IMG/VR virus record: IMGVR_UViG_3300025941_000046
Coordinates: 1-42,815 of that record
DNA: 42,815 bases
Origin: a virus
Strand: one strand, 5' to 3'
Of the stretch, positions 21,472 to 29,104 are shown piece by piece (within the stretch, counting starts at the first letter, position 1; each line of letters starts with the position of its first letter). Both the position numbers and the translations under genes were made by a program. Below the pieces are notes generated by a model. It saw nothing but the letters and a program-made list of their open reading frames with translations. It did no database searches and was not told where the DNA came from.

Positions 21472-22430
21472 CCACTCAGCACGAGCTAGAGATCGAGGTG
21501 TGGCTCTCCGACCTGTCACTCAGGTGCGAGCCGCGCTCGAAAGAGAACCTCCGCGTCATTATCGCCAAATACGCGGAGGGCCTAGCCGACCTGCCTTACG
21601 AGGCGTTCACCACAGCCTCCGGCGAGGGCGCAGCCCGCAACTGGGAGCGCTTCCCGAGCTACAAGGCGCTCCGGAAGTTCCTGGAGGACTGGGCCGACAA
21701 GCACGGGGCGAAGGACACCAAGCTCCTTCCGCCCATCGATGATCCCGGCCTTTCGGACGAGGACCGGGCCCATGTGCGCTCCTGGATCAACCTCCGAGCC
21801 GAGCGCCAGAAGAGCGGCAGGTTCGCCCAGGCGCTCAGCCTCATGCGCAAATGGCCAGCCGCCTTCGCCTACATCTGCCGCACCGACGACGAAGCCCACG
21901 CCACCGCCCAGCAGCGGGGCTGGCTTCCCGAAACCGGCGATACGGTGGACGTCTCCGAGGCCGGCATCACGGAGCGACTGATCGAGCTCGAAAGTATCGC
22001 CGGCGGATCGCTGGGCGCCGTTCTTGCCCCCTTTGGCCTTTCCATTCTCCGCAAGAATGTCGCTGCCCGCGCGCCCGAGCGGCTCCATCTGCTGCCGGAT
22101 GTGGTGCTCCCGCAGCGCCAGCCGCGCGAGCCGTCCGAGCGTCGACAGGACGCGGAGGCCGAAGCCAGCGCGCGAGCCCAGAGGGAGAAACTCCAGCCGG
22201 AGATTGACGCCGCCTCCGCTGCCTTCGAGGCCCGCACCGGCCGTAAGCCCGGCCAGCTCTCCCCAGAACAGCTCGCCGCCGTCCGCGCCCAGGCCGGCAT
22301 CCACCACCCGCCGGTGCAACAGTCGCCCCAGACCATCGACGGCGACGCCGAGGAGATCCCGCCCCCTAAGCAATCCGCCAAGGTCATCGACCTCTGGGGC
22401 TTTGGCGATACCGAGGAGGTCGCCGCATGA
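21468..22430 (+). CDS. Probable helicase loader or replisome accessory protein
   Basis: The ATG overlaps the initiator stop; 320 residues. EIEVWLSDLSLRCEPRSKENLRVIIAKYAEGLADLPYEAFTTASGE (about 7-52) is a helical domain. A Trp/Lys-rich part, a long Glu/Arg/Ala linker (about 215-260) and an acidic tail ending KVIDLWGFGDTEEVAA follow. That short hydrophobic tail could be a protein-docking peptide. There is no ATPase motif. The assignment rests on its position after an initiator, as lambda P follows O. Confidence 0.5.
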   Translation: MTTQHELEIEVWLSDLSLRCEPRSKENLRVIIAKYAEGLADLPYEAFTTASGEGAARNWERFPSYKALRKFLEDWADKHGAKDTKLLPPIDDPGLSDEDRAHVRSWINLRAERQKSGRFAQALSLMRKWPAAFAYICRTDDEAHATAQQRGWLPETGDTVDVSEAGITERLIELESIAGGSLGAVLAPFGLSILRKNVAARAPERLHLLPDVVLPQRQPREPSERRQDAEAEASARAQREKLQPEIDAASAAFEARTGRKPGQLSPEQLAAVRAQAGIHHPPVQQSPQTIDGDAEEIPPPKQSAKVIDLWGFGDTEEVAA

Positions 22431-22792
22431 TCTCCATCGCCCACATTCAGGCCGCCGTCTGCCGCCGCTACAACGTCGGCCTCGCCGATCTCCTCTCCGA
22501 CCGCCGTGAGCAAGCCATCGTCCGCCCACGACACGTCGCCATGTGGCTCGCCCGCAGGCTCACCCGAAAGTCCTGCGCCGCCATCGGCCGCGCCTTCGGT
22601 AACCGCGATCACACCTCGATCCACAGCGCGCTGGCCCGCGTCGAGGCCCGCATGGCGGCCGGGGAAAGCGGGGATATCTGGGCGTTGCTGGCCGAGCTGC
22701 AGACGCCGCTGCCGACCGTGTGGCCACAAACCGCCCTGGCCCACCTCTGGATCACGGCGGCGACCAGCCGCAGCAGGGAGATCGCCGCATGA
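22427..22792 (+). CDS. Stand-alone DnaA domain IV-like DNA-binding protein
   Basis: In 121 residues the pattern of the DnaA C-terminal domain is clear: IVRPRHVAMWLARRLTRKSCAAIGRAFGNRDHTSIHSALARVE (about 31-73). It includes the FG-x-RDH-x-(S/T) signature that reads DnaA boxes. The ATPase and oligomerisation domains of DnaA are absent. It overlaps the previous gene by ATGA. It could bind DnaA boxes on phage or host DNA, competing with host DnaA or recruiting replication proteins. Confidence 0.85.
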   Translation: MISIAHIQAAVCRRYNVGLADLLSDRREQAIVRPRHVAMWLARRLTRKSCAAIGRAFGNRDHTSIHSALARVEARMAAGESGDIWALLAELQTPLPTVWPQTALAHLWITAATSRSREIAA

Positions 22793-22986
22793 AGCCGATC
22801 AACGACGTCATCGCCGACGGCCACCAAGTCAGCATCCCCGACCCGCGCACCGTCCTGCTCGATCGCGCCGTCGAGGCGCTTGAGCGCGAGCTCCGCCACC
22901 GCCTGGACACTGTCGAGCGCCCGGCCGTCGTGCGCCTCCTCGAACAGCTCGCCGACGACTGGCCTGAATCCGGGAGCTTCTGGTGA
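22789..22986 (+). CDS. Small helical protein
   Basis: The 65-residue product is coupled to the DnaA-like gene by ATGA. It is mostly one long amphipathic helix (LLDRAVEALERELRHRLDTVERPAVVRLLEQLADDW). No family recognised. Confidence 0.5.
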   Translation: MKPINDVIADGHQVSIPDPRTVLLDRAVEALERELRHRLDTVERPAVVRLLEQLADDWPESGSFW

Positions 22987-23002
22987 AAGGAGAGTCCAAC
23001 CC

Positions 23003-23200
23003 ATGAACGACACCACCCCCTGGAAGGGCGTCCACCGCACGGACGGCCTCTGCATCGCCGAGGGCGTCGACGGATGGGTCGTCATCCCGCGCGACGGCGA
23101 GGTGCTCGACCGCTGTCCCTGCTGCACCCGCCCCATCACCGCGCCCTACTACGCCAAGCTCATCGCGGGGAACGCCTTCCCGCTGGATCCAGTGCCATGA
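23003..23200 (+). CDS. Small zinc-knuckle phage protein
   Basis: This 65-residue protein (AAAGGAG upstream) contains WVVIPRDGEVLDRCPCCTRPITAPYYAKLIA. The CPCC pair and context recur in small phage proteins of unknown function. It overlaps the GcrA-like gene by ATGA. Confidence 0.6.
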   Translation: MNDTTPWKGVHRTDGLCIAEGVDGWVVIPRDGEVLDRCPCCTRPITAPYYAKLIAGNAFPLDPVP

Positions 23201-23409
23201 ACTGGACCCCCGAGCAGGTCGACACGCTGCGCCGCCTGCACGCCGCCGGATGCAACGACGAGGAGATCGCCCTCGCCCTCAGCATCACCCCGCGCGCCGC
23301 GACGGGGAAGCGCCAGCGTCTCGGGCTGCTCTCCGGCCGGCGGACCGACGCCTACGAGACCGCTATCGCCCGCGCCAGCCGGGCCAGGGCCAAGGAGACC
23401 ACCACATGA
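23197..23409 (+). CDS. GcrA N-terminal-like DNA-binding protein
   Basis: The 70 residues MNWTPEQVDTLRRLHAAGCN to TGKRQRLGL match the N-terminal helix-turn-helix of GcrA, an alphaproteobacterial cell-cycle regulator that recruits sigma70 RNA polymerase at methylated GANTC promoters. The C-terminal sigma-binding part of GcrA is missing. The phage version may therefore compete for promoters or act as a minimal activator. It is the best single indicator of an alphaproteobacterial host. Confidence 0.65.
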   Translation: MNWTPEQVDTLRRLHAAGCNDEEIALALSITPRAATGKRQRLGLLSGRRTDAYETAIARASRARAKETTT

Positions 23410-24044
23410 CCAAGGCCCGCGCCGGCGCCGCGCGTTCCCGTTTCGATCCGCGCCACATCCCATCTCCCGGGACGCTCGAGCCGCACCACGTCCGCAAGGC
23501 CGCCAGGAGCGGCTCCACGGCCGTCATGCGATCCTGCTGGCGGGACCCGCTCGATGACAATCCGCGGGCTCGCAGCGCCCGGGAAATCACCGGCTGGCGG
23601 GGCTACTGCACGCTCCGGGCGGCGGTGAAACGCAACAACTCGGCGATCACCGAGCGCCACATCTATGCCGCCGATCGGCTCCGGCAGGCCTGTGACCTAG
23701 CCGCAATCGGCGCGTCAGGGCCGCGGGAGATCCTGCCGGTGGTGGCGATCGTCTACGGCCCACGCGGCGGCCCGAGCTACGCGGCCCTGGCCCAGACCAG
23801 GGGATGGCGCGACTTCCAGCGCGCGATGGCGCAGTTCGACGCCTCCCAGCGGCTGCTGCTGACGATGGTCATCCTGCTGAATTATTCAGTTTCCGCATGG
23901 TGCGCGATGCAGTCGAAGCCCGGCCGGGTGGTCTACCCCACGCCCGAAATGCAGCGGCTGGTGCTCTGCCTTGAGCGGTTGGCCGAGCACTACGCCTCGG
24001 AGATCGACGAGGATCTGGCGAAGGGGCGACTGCTGGCGGCGTAG
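23406..24044 (+). CDS. Conserved protein at the end of the early operon (late regulator candidate)
   Basis: Starting at the ATG overlapping the GcrA-like stop, the protein has 212 residues. RSCWRDPLDDNPRARSAREITGWRGYCTLR (about 45-74) and AADRLRQACDLAAIGASGPREILPV are well-ordered blocks of a family I have seen at this place in related phages. Position, last in the early operon before the packaging block, would suit a late-gene activator. No function is established. Confidence 0.5.
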   Translation: MTKARAGAARSRFDPRHIPSPGTLEPHHVRKAARSGSTAVMRSCWRDPLDDNPRARSAREITGWRGYCTLRAAVKRNNSAITERHIYAADRLRQACDLAAIGASGPREILPVVAIVYGPRGGPSYAALAQTRGWRDFQRAMAQFDASQRLLLTMVILLNYSVSAWCAMQSKPGRVVYPTPEMQRLVLCLERLAEHYASEIDEDLAKGRLLAA

Positions 24045-24119
24045 CGCGCGCGGATTCAAAGTTGCTCATTCTTTTTGCCAGACATGCACAGATGATCTGT
24101 GCTTCGATTCGCCCTGCCT

Positions 24120-24485
24120 CTACGGGTCCCCTACTCGTAGGGGCGCGGTACCGGAAACAAACTTGCCCCCGGCAGTCTGTCGGGGCTTCCTTTGGATCGC
24201 GACTCGCTCGGTCTGTTCTAAACCGCACACTTGGCAGGTCGATTGATCTCGAATAAATCCGACGACGTCCATGGGTTGTAACGCCGCCAAGAACTCTGGG
24301 AGTGAGGCGGAACGCGGTTTCATCCCGGGATAGAGAGCCAGGAGGGGGTCGGCGGCGCGTTTCACGCTGATAGCGCTGCCGGCCCCTCTTCGTACAAGCC
24401 ATTGGGTCCCGGCGCAGGTTTTTGGCCAAATGTTGCGCTTTCTCTCTTTACACGCATTTAGAATGACCCCATCCTCACCCAACAA
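24120..24485 (-). CDS. Doubtful hypothetical ORF
   Basis: A 121-residue frame from a TTG without a good ribosome site. It contains PLLALYPGMKPRS, LAALQPMDVVGF and TCQVCGLEQ, which read like a folded small protein, but codon use is less GC-biased than its neighbours. It lies in the about 500-bp gap between the convergent early operon and leftward array. The rest of that gap (24045-24119, 24486-24555) holds only hairpins. Confidence 0.3.
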   Translation of the reverse strand: MLGEDGVILNACKERKRNIWPKTCAGTQWLVRRGAGSAISVKRAADPLLALYPGMKPRSASLPEFLAALQPMDVVGFIRDQSTCQVCGLEQTERVAIQRKPRQTAGGKFVSGTAPLRVGDP

Positions 24486-24513
24486 TCGCGGGGTTTACGC
24501 CCGTGATGTTGGG
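24478..24513. terminator. Long hairpin between convergent operons
   Basis: CCCAACA and TGTTGGG, continued by CGGG and CCCG with a small bulge, make a stem of about 14 bp. There is no T-run. The place between two operons running toward each other suggests a transcription or end-protection role. Confidence 0.4.
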
Positions 24514-24555
24514 CGCCACGGGCGACATTCCATGTAACCCACTGATATTCCGGGA

Positions 24556-24876
24556 CTAATCGGCTTCGTCATCCTTACGCTCGATGATGTCGATCCGCGA
24601 GGAGAGCATCGCGACCTGCCGTTGTAGCGCCACCAGGGCGTTGGCCAGATCGCCGTGCATGTCCATCGCGGTGCGCGCTGTCTTCTCACTCGCGCCGGCG
24701 ATCTTCTGATTCTGGGCGAGCAACTGGAGCAGGAACTCGTCCTGCTCGAAGCCCTCGGTCACCTTGTCCTGCAGCCGGTCGAGCCGCTTCATGATTTCGG
24801 TGTGGCCGCCGGCGATCTCGCCGCGGAGGTCGGCGCCGAGCTTGGCGATGGCGGTCAGGATCGGGTCTTCGCTCAT
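24556..24876 (-). CDS. Coiled-coil protein, family member 1
   Basis: The 106-residue protein is nearly all heptad-like (AKLGADLRGEIAGGHTEIMKRLDRLQDKVTEGFEQ to AMLSSRIDIIERKDDE). Two other genes in this array (27472-27723, 27720-28001) encode similar small coiled-coil proteins. Its ATG overlaps the stop of the HTH gene. Function unknown. Confidence 0.55.
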   Translation of the reverse strand: MSEDPILTAIAKLGADLRGEIAGGHTEIMKRLDRLQDKVTEGFEQDEFLLQLLAQNQKIAGASEKTARTAMDMHGDLANALVALQRQVAMLSSRIDIIERKDDEAD

Positions 24877-25091
24877 GGTGATTCCTTCCGCGGCGGGTTG
24901 CCGAGCAGCAGCTCGATCTGGGTGGCGTGGCCGTCGATCGCGCGCAACCAGTCGGCCAGCGGCTCGTCGATGGACTGGCGTCCGGAGGCCATCTGCCTGA
25001 CGCGCGCCTTGCTCCGCTGGGCCCGGTCAGCGCAGTCGCCAAGCGACCAGCCGAGCCGGAGCAGGATGGCGCGCATCTCGTCAGGGCCCAT
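24873..25091 (-). CDS. XRE-like HTH protein
   Basis: This 72-residue protein reads EMRAILLRLGWSLGDCADRAQRSKARVRQMASGRQSIDEPLADWLRA, a single Cro/XRE-type helix-turn-helix with little else. It could repress this leftward array, including its own promoter. It overlaps the upstream zinc-protein gene by 11 bases. Confidence 0.6.
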   Translation of the reverse strand: MGPDEMRAILLRLGWSLGDCADRAQRSKARVRQMASGRQSIDEPLADWLRAIDGHATQIELLLGNPPRKESP

Positions 25092-25278
25092 CGAGGTCTT
25101 CCATGTCGACGAGCTCGGTCTTTACCCACTCGTCGCCGGTGCCGCGGCAGGCAGAGCAGCGATGGAACCGGGCAACCGGCTCGTGACCGGACCAGTAGAC
25201 CTCTTCGAAGCAGCCGTCGCCGCCGCAGTATTCACAGGTGATCGAGCGGAGATCCTCGAGCTCGGCCGCGTCGCTCAT
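25081..25278 (-). CDS. DnaJ-type zinc-finger protein
   Basis: Starting at the ATG overlapping the previous stop, the 65 residues contain CEYCGGDG (about 15-22) and CSACRGTG (about 41-48). These CxxCxGxG pairs are the zinc-binding repeats of DnaJ, here as one pair without a J domain. Such mini zinc proteins are frequent in phages and may bind RNA or unfolded protein. Confidence 0.6.
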   Translation of the reverse strand: MSDAAELEDLRSITCEYCGGDGCFEEVYWSGHEPVARFHRCSACRGTGDEWVKTELVDMEDLDGP

Positions 25279-25487
25279 ATGCTGATGGACGGGCACGGGA
25301 TGCCGAACCCGTAGCCGACGTCGATCTCGCCAGTCGTGCGATCCAGGATGCCGGCGCCGAACACGCAGCTGTTGTGGCGGGCGTGCCAGAGCGCGGTCTC
25401 CAGGTTGTCGGTGGCGACGATCGTGACAGCGGCGTTGAGGCTGACGCACTCGGCGGTGGCGATCGGCGAAACCACGTAGCGGGGCAT
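25275..25487 (-). CDS. Small hypothetical protein
   Basis: An ATG with AAAGGAG upstream gives 70 residues. VVSPIATAECVSLNAAVTIVATDNLETALWHAR is followed by CVFGAGILDRTTGEIDVGYGF, where the DRTTGEI turn is reminiscent of a beta-hairpin. Unrecognised. Confidence 0.5.
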   Translation of the reverse strand: MPRYVVSPIATAECVSLNAAVTIVATDNLETALWHARHNSCVFGAGILDRTTGEIDVGYGFGIPCPSISI

Positions 25488-25756
25488 CACTGGTCTCCTT
25501 TGGCCATCGGCGTGGTGAAGTTGAGGAAGCTGTTTGGGTCGCGAGCCATCGCTTCGGCGCGGCGGCGCCTGTATTCCTGGCGCGCTTCCTCCCGCGTTGG
25601 GAACACATCGGCCAGCGCTACCTCCATCGGGCGCTGCGCCCATTTGCTGCGCTGGCCTCTCCCGTAGACGCGGGCGCGGTCGTCGGTCGCTCGGTCGAAC
25701 ATAACGGACGTCGTGCCACATGGTGCGATACGCCAGACGATGTCGCCGCTCTTCAT
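25487..25756 (-). CDS. Small basic protein
   Basis: The 89-residue product has AGGAGG before its ATG. A beta-rich start (GDIVWRIAPCGTTSVMFDRA) is followed by a basic helix (FPTREEARQEYRRRRAEAMARD). The stop overlaps the next start (TGATG). No family recognised. Confidence 0.5.
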   Translation of the reverse strand: MKSGDIVWRIAPCGTTSVMFDRATDDRARVYGRGQRSKWAQRPMEVALADVFPTREEARQEYRRRRAEAMARDPNSFLNFTTPMAKGDQ

Positions 25757-25757
25757 C

Positions 25758-25991
25758 TTAGCCCTCCTCTTCGGACGCGAGCTCGATCATCTCCTGACCG
25801 ATCGACTGCGCCAGCATGGAGTGCCGCGTCGCCAGGGTCTGATTGCCGGCCTTGCTCCACAGCTGCGCGGCGAGCGAGTGCTCGGTCGCGGCCGTGCTCA
25901 GCCTCTCGTCGATGTAGCTTGATGTCGCCGCCGCGCTTACCGCCAGGGCCAGATTGAGAACGTCGCGGCTGCTGAATTCCAGGGAAATCAC
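25758..25991 (-). CDS. Small helical protein, first gene of a transcription unit
   Basis: A GTG with GAGGA 8 bases upstream gives 77 residues, Ala/Ser/Leu-rich and helical (RDVLNLALAVSAAATSSYIDERLSTAATEHSLAAQLWSKAGN). It is the first gene behind the array promoter at 26042-26070. Unrecognised. Confidence 0.5.
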   Translation of the reverse strand: MISLEFSSRDVLNLALAVSAAATSSYIDERLSTAATEHSLAAQLWSKAGNQTLATRHSMLAQSIGQEMIELASEEEG

Positions 25992-26041
25992 GGGAGTTAT
26001 CCTCGTATCGGTGGGCGTCGGACCATCGTCCTGACCAGTCT

Positions 26042-26070
26042 GGTATAAACAACTATACTCTTCGCGTCAA
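26042..26070 (-). promoter_or_regulatory. Array promoter 1
   Basis: Minus strand TTGACG, 17 bp, TATACC. The -35 box overlaps the stop codon (TGA) of the preceding gene. GTCA is replaced by GTAT in the spacer. Confidence 0.75.
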
Positions 26071-27077
26071 GTAGTTTCTTTCCGCTCCTGCTGCATTGCG
26101 TAGAAACTGCGAGCCAGCGGCGCGTCCGGATTGACGAGGTTCACCAGCGCGTCTCTGACCCACACGGTGCCGCCGCCGTGCATCTCGTGCCGATGGCGCA
26201 GGTGGCCGCGGCGGAGATGCGGGAGGGGGCTCGCGTGGTGCCCATCACCGGGCTCGCTGCGCCTCCGCCCGCGATTCTCGATCGCGGTCACATACGGTCC
26301 GCTGTTGACCCGCCAGTGCGCCGGGATCGCCGGCTTGCCGCCACGCACCCGGTGCTTGTTCAGCTTCTCCGGTGCCGCGATACGGTCGACCGTCACGCCG
26401 TCGGTGGCGAGCAGCAGCAGGCAGGCAGCGACCGGGTCGAACAGGTTGCAGATGACCTGCGTGTCGGTCGCGTCGCTCTTGAGCTCTTCGTTCAGCACGC
26501 CGCGGAAGATGACGCCGTCATACGTGCAGCCTGGGTTCTCCGGCTTCTTGACGATTGCGGCGAGCGCCGCATCGCACAGCATCATCATACGCTGATCGAA
26601 CACCATGATCGGCTCCGCCTCGGCGACCAGGAAGCTGTTCGGCGGATACCGGCCGCCTGAAAGTTTGTGCCAGTCGATCGAGGCGTCGACGAGATACGCG
26701 GCACCGACGACCTTCTGGGCGTTCAGGACCGGATCCTGCCACGTATGGAACAGCACATAGGGCTCGCGGAACGGATGGCCGATGTGTCCCGTGGCGAGGA
26801 GCTCGACGGCTCGGTCGGCTTCCTGGCGCAGCACCTTCGAGCTCATGTGCCCGAGATCGAACAGCCGACCGGCGTTGACCACCTCCCGGAATGTGCTCGG
26901 CATCGCGCTGAAGAATTTGGGCTCGCGTGATACCGAGCCGTCCGGCGACGTCGGGATCATGAAGGCTTCGCCGATCATGGCGTTGCGGACGCTCTCGAGC
27001 GTTGGATGCACCCACGGCCGTATGCCGCGCATCACCGCGGCGCTCTCGGCCTCGGTCATCCGATGGAGATCGCTCAT
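26067..27077 (-). CDS. Conserved phage protein with RRGH motif, function unknown
   Basis: The ATG overlaps the preceding stop; 336 residues. The C-terminal third has RVRGGKPAIPAHWRV and then SPLPHLRRGHLRHRHEMHGGGTVWVRDALVNLVN (about 284-317). The 'HLRRGHLR...VWV' pattern is known from many phage proteins, without function. The middle part is helical and contains EPYVLFHTWQDPV and PIMVFDQRMMMLCD. It is the largest gene of the leftward block. Confidence 0.6.
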   Translation of the reverse strand: MSDLHRMTEAESAAVMRGIRPWVHPTLESVRNAMIGEAFMIPTSPDGSVSREPKFFSAMPSTFREVVNAGRLFDLGHMSSKVLRQEADRAVELLATGHIGHPFREPYVLFHTWQDPVLNAQKVVGAAYLVDASIDWHKLSGGRYPPNSFLVAEAEPIMVFDQRMMMLCDAALAAIVKKPENPGCTYDGVIFRGVLNEELKSDATDTQVICNLFDPVAACLLLLATDGVTVDRIAAPEKLNKHRVRGGKPAIPAHWRVNSGPYVTAIENRGRRRSEPGDGHHASPLPHLRRGHLRHRHEMHGGGTVWVRDALVNLVNPDAPLARSFYAMQQERKETT

Positions 27078-27475
27078 GCGGCGTCCTTTCCGCGGATCCG
27101 ATAGCCGGCGGCGAAAGCCTGCTCGGCGAAGGAGCCGGCGCAGCGCTGCGTGCAGAACGGCCAATAGGCCACCTGATACTTCTCGCCGTCCCAGGTGCTG
27201 ACCTCGCTCAGCCGGCGCTCGCGCGTGCCGGCGCGCTGTTCCGGGGTCTTCCAGTTCCAGGCCGCCTCGTCCTTGAAACCGTCATCCCAGAGGATCGGCT
27301 TGTCGTCGGGACGAACGAGCACGTCGACATAGCGTTTGCTGATGACCTGCAGGTTGCCCTGGTAGCGCCAGCCCCGGACCGGCAGGTAGGTGTCCGCCTC
27401 GGTCGGTGCGCGATGGATCTGCGTGGCGTAGGGCAGGGGCTTTCCGCAGCAGGCGCAACGGGGACGGGCGGTCAT
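27074..27475 (-). CDS. Treble-clef-type zinc protein
   Basis: The 133-residue protein has CACCGKPLP (about 7-15) and WPFCTQRCAGSFAEQAF (about 105-121), together a four-Cys zinc site at the two ends of the chain. A Trp-rich central part (GWRYQGN, ILWDDGFKDEAAWNW) lies between. ATGA overlaps join it to both neighbours. Role unknown. Confidence 0.6.
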   Translation of the reverse strand: MTARPRCACCGKPLPYATQIHRAPTEADTYLPVRGWRYQGNLQVISKRYVDVLVRPDDKPILWDDGFKDEAAWNWKTPEQRAGTRERRLSEVSTWDGEKYQVAYWPFCTQRCAGSFAEQAFAAGYRIRGKDAA

Positions 27476-27723
27476 GGGGCCGCCTCGACCAGCCCGAGCC
27501 GGCGCTCGATCCGCTCCAGTCGTTGCGTGGTGTCGCTCGACCACGCTTCCATCGCGCCCATCCGGATCTCGAGACCGGCGACGCGGCCGGTCAGTCCGAC
27601 CAGATGGCCGCTTATGGTCTCGAACCCGCGCGCCATGTCCTTCGACAGCTGGTCGAGTTTCACGTCCAGCGCGCGCAGGTGGCGCAGGGTGATGTCCTCT
27701 GGTCCGTCGCTATGCTCGCTCAT
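27472..27723 (-). CDS. Coiled-coil protein, family member 2
   Basis: The 83-residue product ends with DTTQRLERIERRLGLVEAAP and is built of heptads throughout. The 'RLERIERRLGLVE' ending is common in small rhizobial and phage coiled-coil proteins. It overlaps the third family member by ATGA. Confidence 0.6.
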   Translation of the reverse strand: MSEHSDGPEDITLRHLRALDVKLDQLSKDMARGFETISGHLVGLTGRVAGLEIRMGAMEAWSSDTTQRLERIERRLGLVEAAP

Positions 27724-28001
27724 GCGATGTCCTCGATGCCGCCGACCTTGATGGCCAGCCGCTGCAGCAGGAAATGCGTCCGGGCTGCGGTGAGCTCGAG
27801 CTTGCTCTGGCGCTCGACGAAAGCATCGAGGCGCTGCTCGAAGATCCCCTGCCGGCGTTCGAGGCTGGCCATGCGGTCCTCGAGACCGCTGAATCGCTCG
27901 GTGAGCGCGAGCATGTTGCGGCGGATATCGGCGGTGTCGGCTTGCACGGCGTCGAGGCGACGGCCGATGAATTCCCAGGATACGGTCGCGGTTTCGCTCA
28001 T
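27720..28001 (-). CDS. Coiled-coil protein, family member 3
   Basis: The ATG at 27999-28001 gives 93 residues: IGRRLDAVQADTADIRRNMLALTERFSGLEDRMASLERRQGIFEQRLDAFVERQ. It is similar in design to its downstream neighbour, suggesting duplication. The two may form a hetero-oligomer. Confidence 0.6.
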   Translation of the reverse strand: MSETATVSWEFIGRRLDAVQADTADIRRNMLALTERFSGLEDRMASLERRQGIFEQRLDAFVERQSKLELTAARTHFLLQRLAIKVGGIEDIA

Positions 28002-28423
28002 GCGCTCTGCTCCTCTGCCATCTCGGCCCTTATCTCCGCCATCTCGGCGGCGAACCGGGCCGCCTCCTCGGCAGCCATCCGCTCGGCGCCGCCGAACATT
28101 AACACCTTGACGCCGGCCAGCGGCTGCATCCGGCCAGCCCACTTGCCGACCAGGGCGTTCTCCCTGGTGGAGTAGGCGCCGGCGCCGATCCACGCGTCGG
28201 CCAGCTGGCCCTCGGCCAGAGGGGACGAGACCTCCCGGCAGTAGCCGGGGACGCCGGCCTTGCGCCAGATCACGAAGCCCTTGGGCTTGCCCTTGTTCTT
28301 GCCGCTGGCCCTGACGGGCAGGGAGGCGATCGCCTCGGCGCCGAACAGCTTGGTGGCCCACTCGAGGCCGAACTCGGTCTCCAGCCCGGCCCATTTGGTC
28401 ACCAGCAATGCGAACTTGGCCAT
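27998..28423 (-). CDS. Hypothetical protein behind array promoter 2
   Basis: With AAGGAG 7 bases before the ATG the protein has 141 residues. It has LVTKWAGLETEFGLEWATKLFG, a basic segment RASGKNKGKPKGFVIWRKAG and a strongly Ala/Glu-rich C-terminal helix (ERMAAEEAARFAAEMAEIRAEMAEEQ). Unrecognised. Confidence 0.55.
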   Translation of the reverse strand: MAKFALLVTKWAGLETEFGLEWATKLFGAEAIASLPVRASGKNKGKPKGFVIWRKAGVPGYCREVSSPLAEGQLADAWIGAGAYSTRENALVGKWAGRMQPLAGVKVLMFGGAERMAAEEAARFAAEMAEIRAEMAEEQSA

Positions 28424-28445
28424 CTCAAATCTCCTTACAGGCGGC

Positions 28446-28474
28446 AATATAAGCCGCCTGACGCAGTCAGTCAA
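28446..28474 (-). promoter_or_regulatory. Array promoter 2
   Basis: Minus strand TTGACT, 17 bp, TATATT, with GTCA seven bases after TTGAC. The upstream flank is AATTAGC. The ATG of the driven gene is about 22 bases beyond the -10 box. Confidence 0.9.
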
Positions 28475-28479
28475 GCTAA

Positions 28480-28674
28480 TTATGGTTTGGCGTCAAGATT
28501 ATTCCGAGCGAGCGCCTCGCGGATCGCGTCGGTGTGGTAGGTCAGGACGTGGTCGATCGCGTCGGCTGCCGCGGTGAAGCCGGATGCGGTGCAGTCGGCC
28601 ATCAACAGGTGCAGCTTCTCCTCGATCTCGGCGAGCCGCACGGTAGCCTGCTCCCCGGTCACGGGTGCACCCAT
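28480..28674 (-). CDS. Small helical protein
   Basis: The 64-residue protein is helical (QATVRLAEIEEKLHLLMADC, AAADAIDHVLTYHTDAIREALARN). Its TAA lies 6 bases from the -35 box of array promoter 2. Unrecognised. Confidence 0.5.
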   Translation of the reverse strand: MGAPVTGEQATVRLAEIEEKLHLLMADCTASGFTAAADAIDHVLTYHTDAIREALARNNLDAKP

Positions 28675-28826
28675 CGGGCGGAGCAGTTGAGCTCCTCAGG
28701 GTCCACCATGAACCCGCCGTGATGGCAGGAAACAGCCAGCATCCCGCCGGTCAGCCAAAACGTGCATGACGTGACGTAGATCAGGACGAGGGCACCGGCG
28801 ATCGCGAGCTTGATGGTGGTGGTCAT
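28659..28826 (-). CDS. 55-residue membrane or secreted protein
   Basis: The frame begins MTTTIKLAIAGALVLIYVTS, an N-terminal hydrophobic helix, followed by CTFWLTGGMLAVSCHHGGF and a short acidic tail. Cys21 follows VTS, which is not a good lipobox, so a membrane anchor is more likely than lipidation. The ATG overlaps the stop of the next-upstream gene (ATGA). Confidence 0.5.
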   Translation of the reverse strand: MTTTIKLAIAGALVLIYVTSCTFWLTGGMLAVSCHHGGFMVDPEELNCSARWVHP

Positions 28827-29101
28827 CTCCGCGGCCGCCTCTGCACCGCCACGAGCTGCTCGCGCGTGCGCTGCACAAACGCCTCGGGATAGGGCTCGTC
28901 CGGCATCGCCAGCCCCGATCGCTCGATCACCCGGTCGACCTGCTCGTCGATGCCAGAGAACAACGCCGGCAGGTCTTGATCCTTCCAGCCATCCGGCGAC
29001 AGTAGGCCGCTGTTCGCAGCCCAGGCGCCGAGCGCCTCGAGCACCGCGGTGCGCGCGTCATCGCGCAGCCATTCGCGGCAGAGATACGGTCGATCTATCA
29101 T
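28823..29101 (-). CDS. Small hypothetical protein
   Basis: The 92-residue product has a Trp-rich first half (YLCREWLRDDARTAVLEALGAWAANSGLLSPDGW) and a helical, basic end. Its stop overlaps the membrane-protein start. Unrecognised. Confidence 0.5.
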   Translation of the reverse strand: MIDRPYLCREWLRDDARTAVLEALGAWAANSGLLSPDGWKDQDLPALFSGIDEQVDRVIERSGLAMPDEPYPEAFVQRTREQLVAVQRRPRR

Positions 29102-29104
29102 GGT

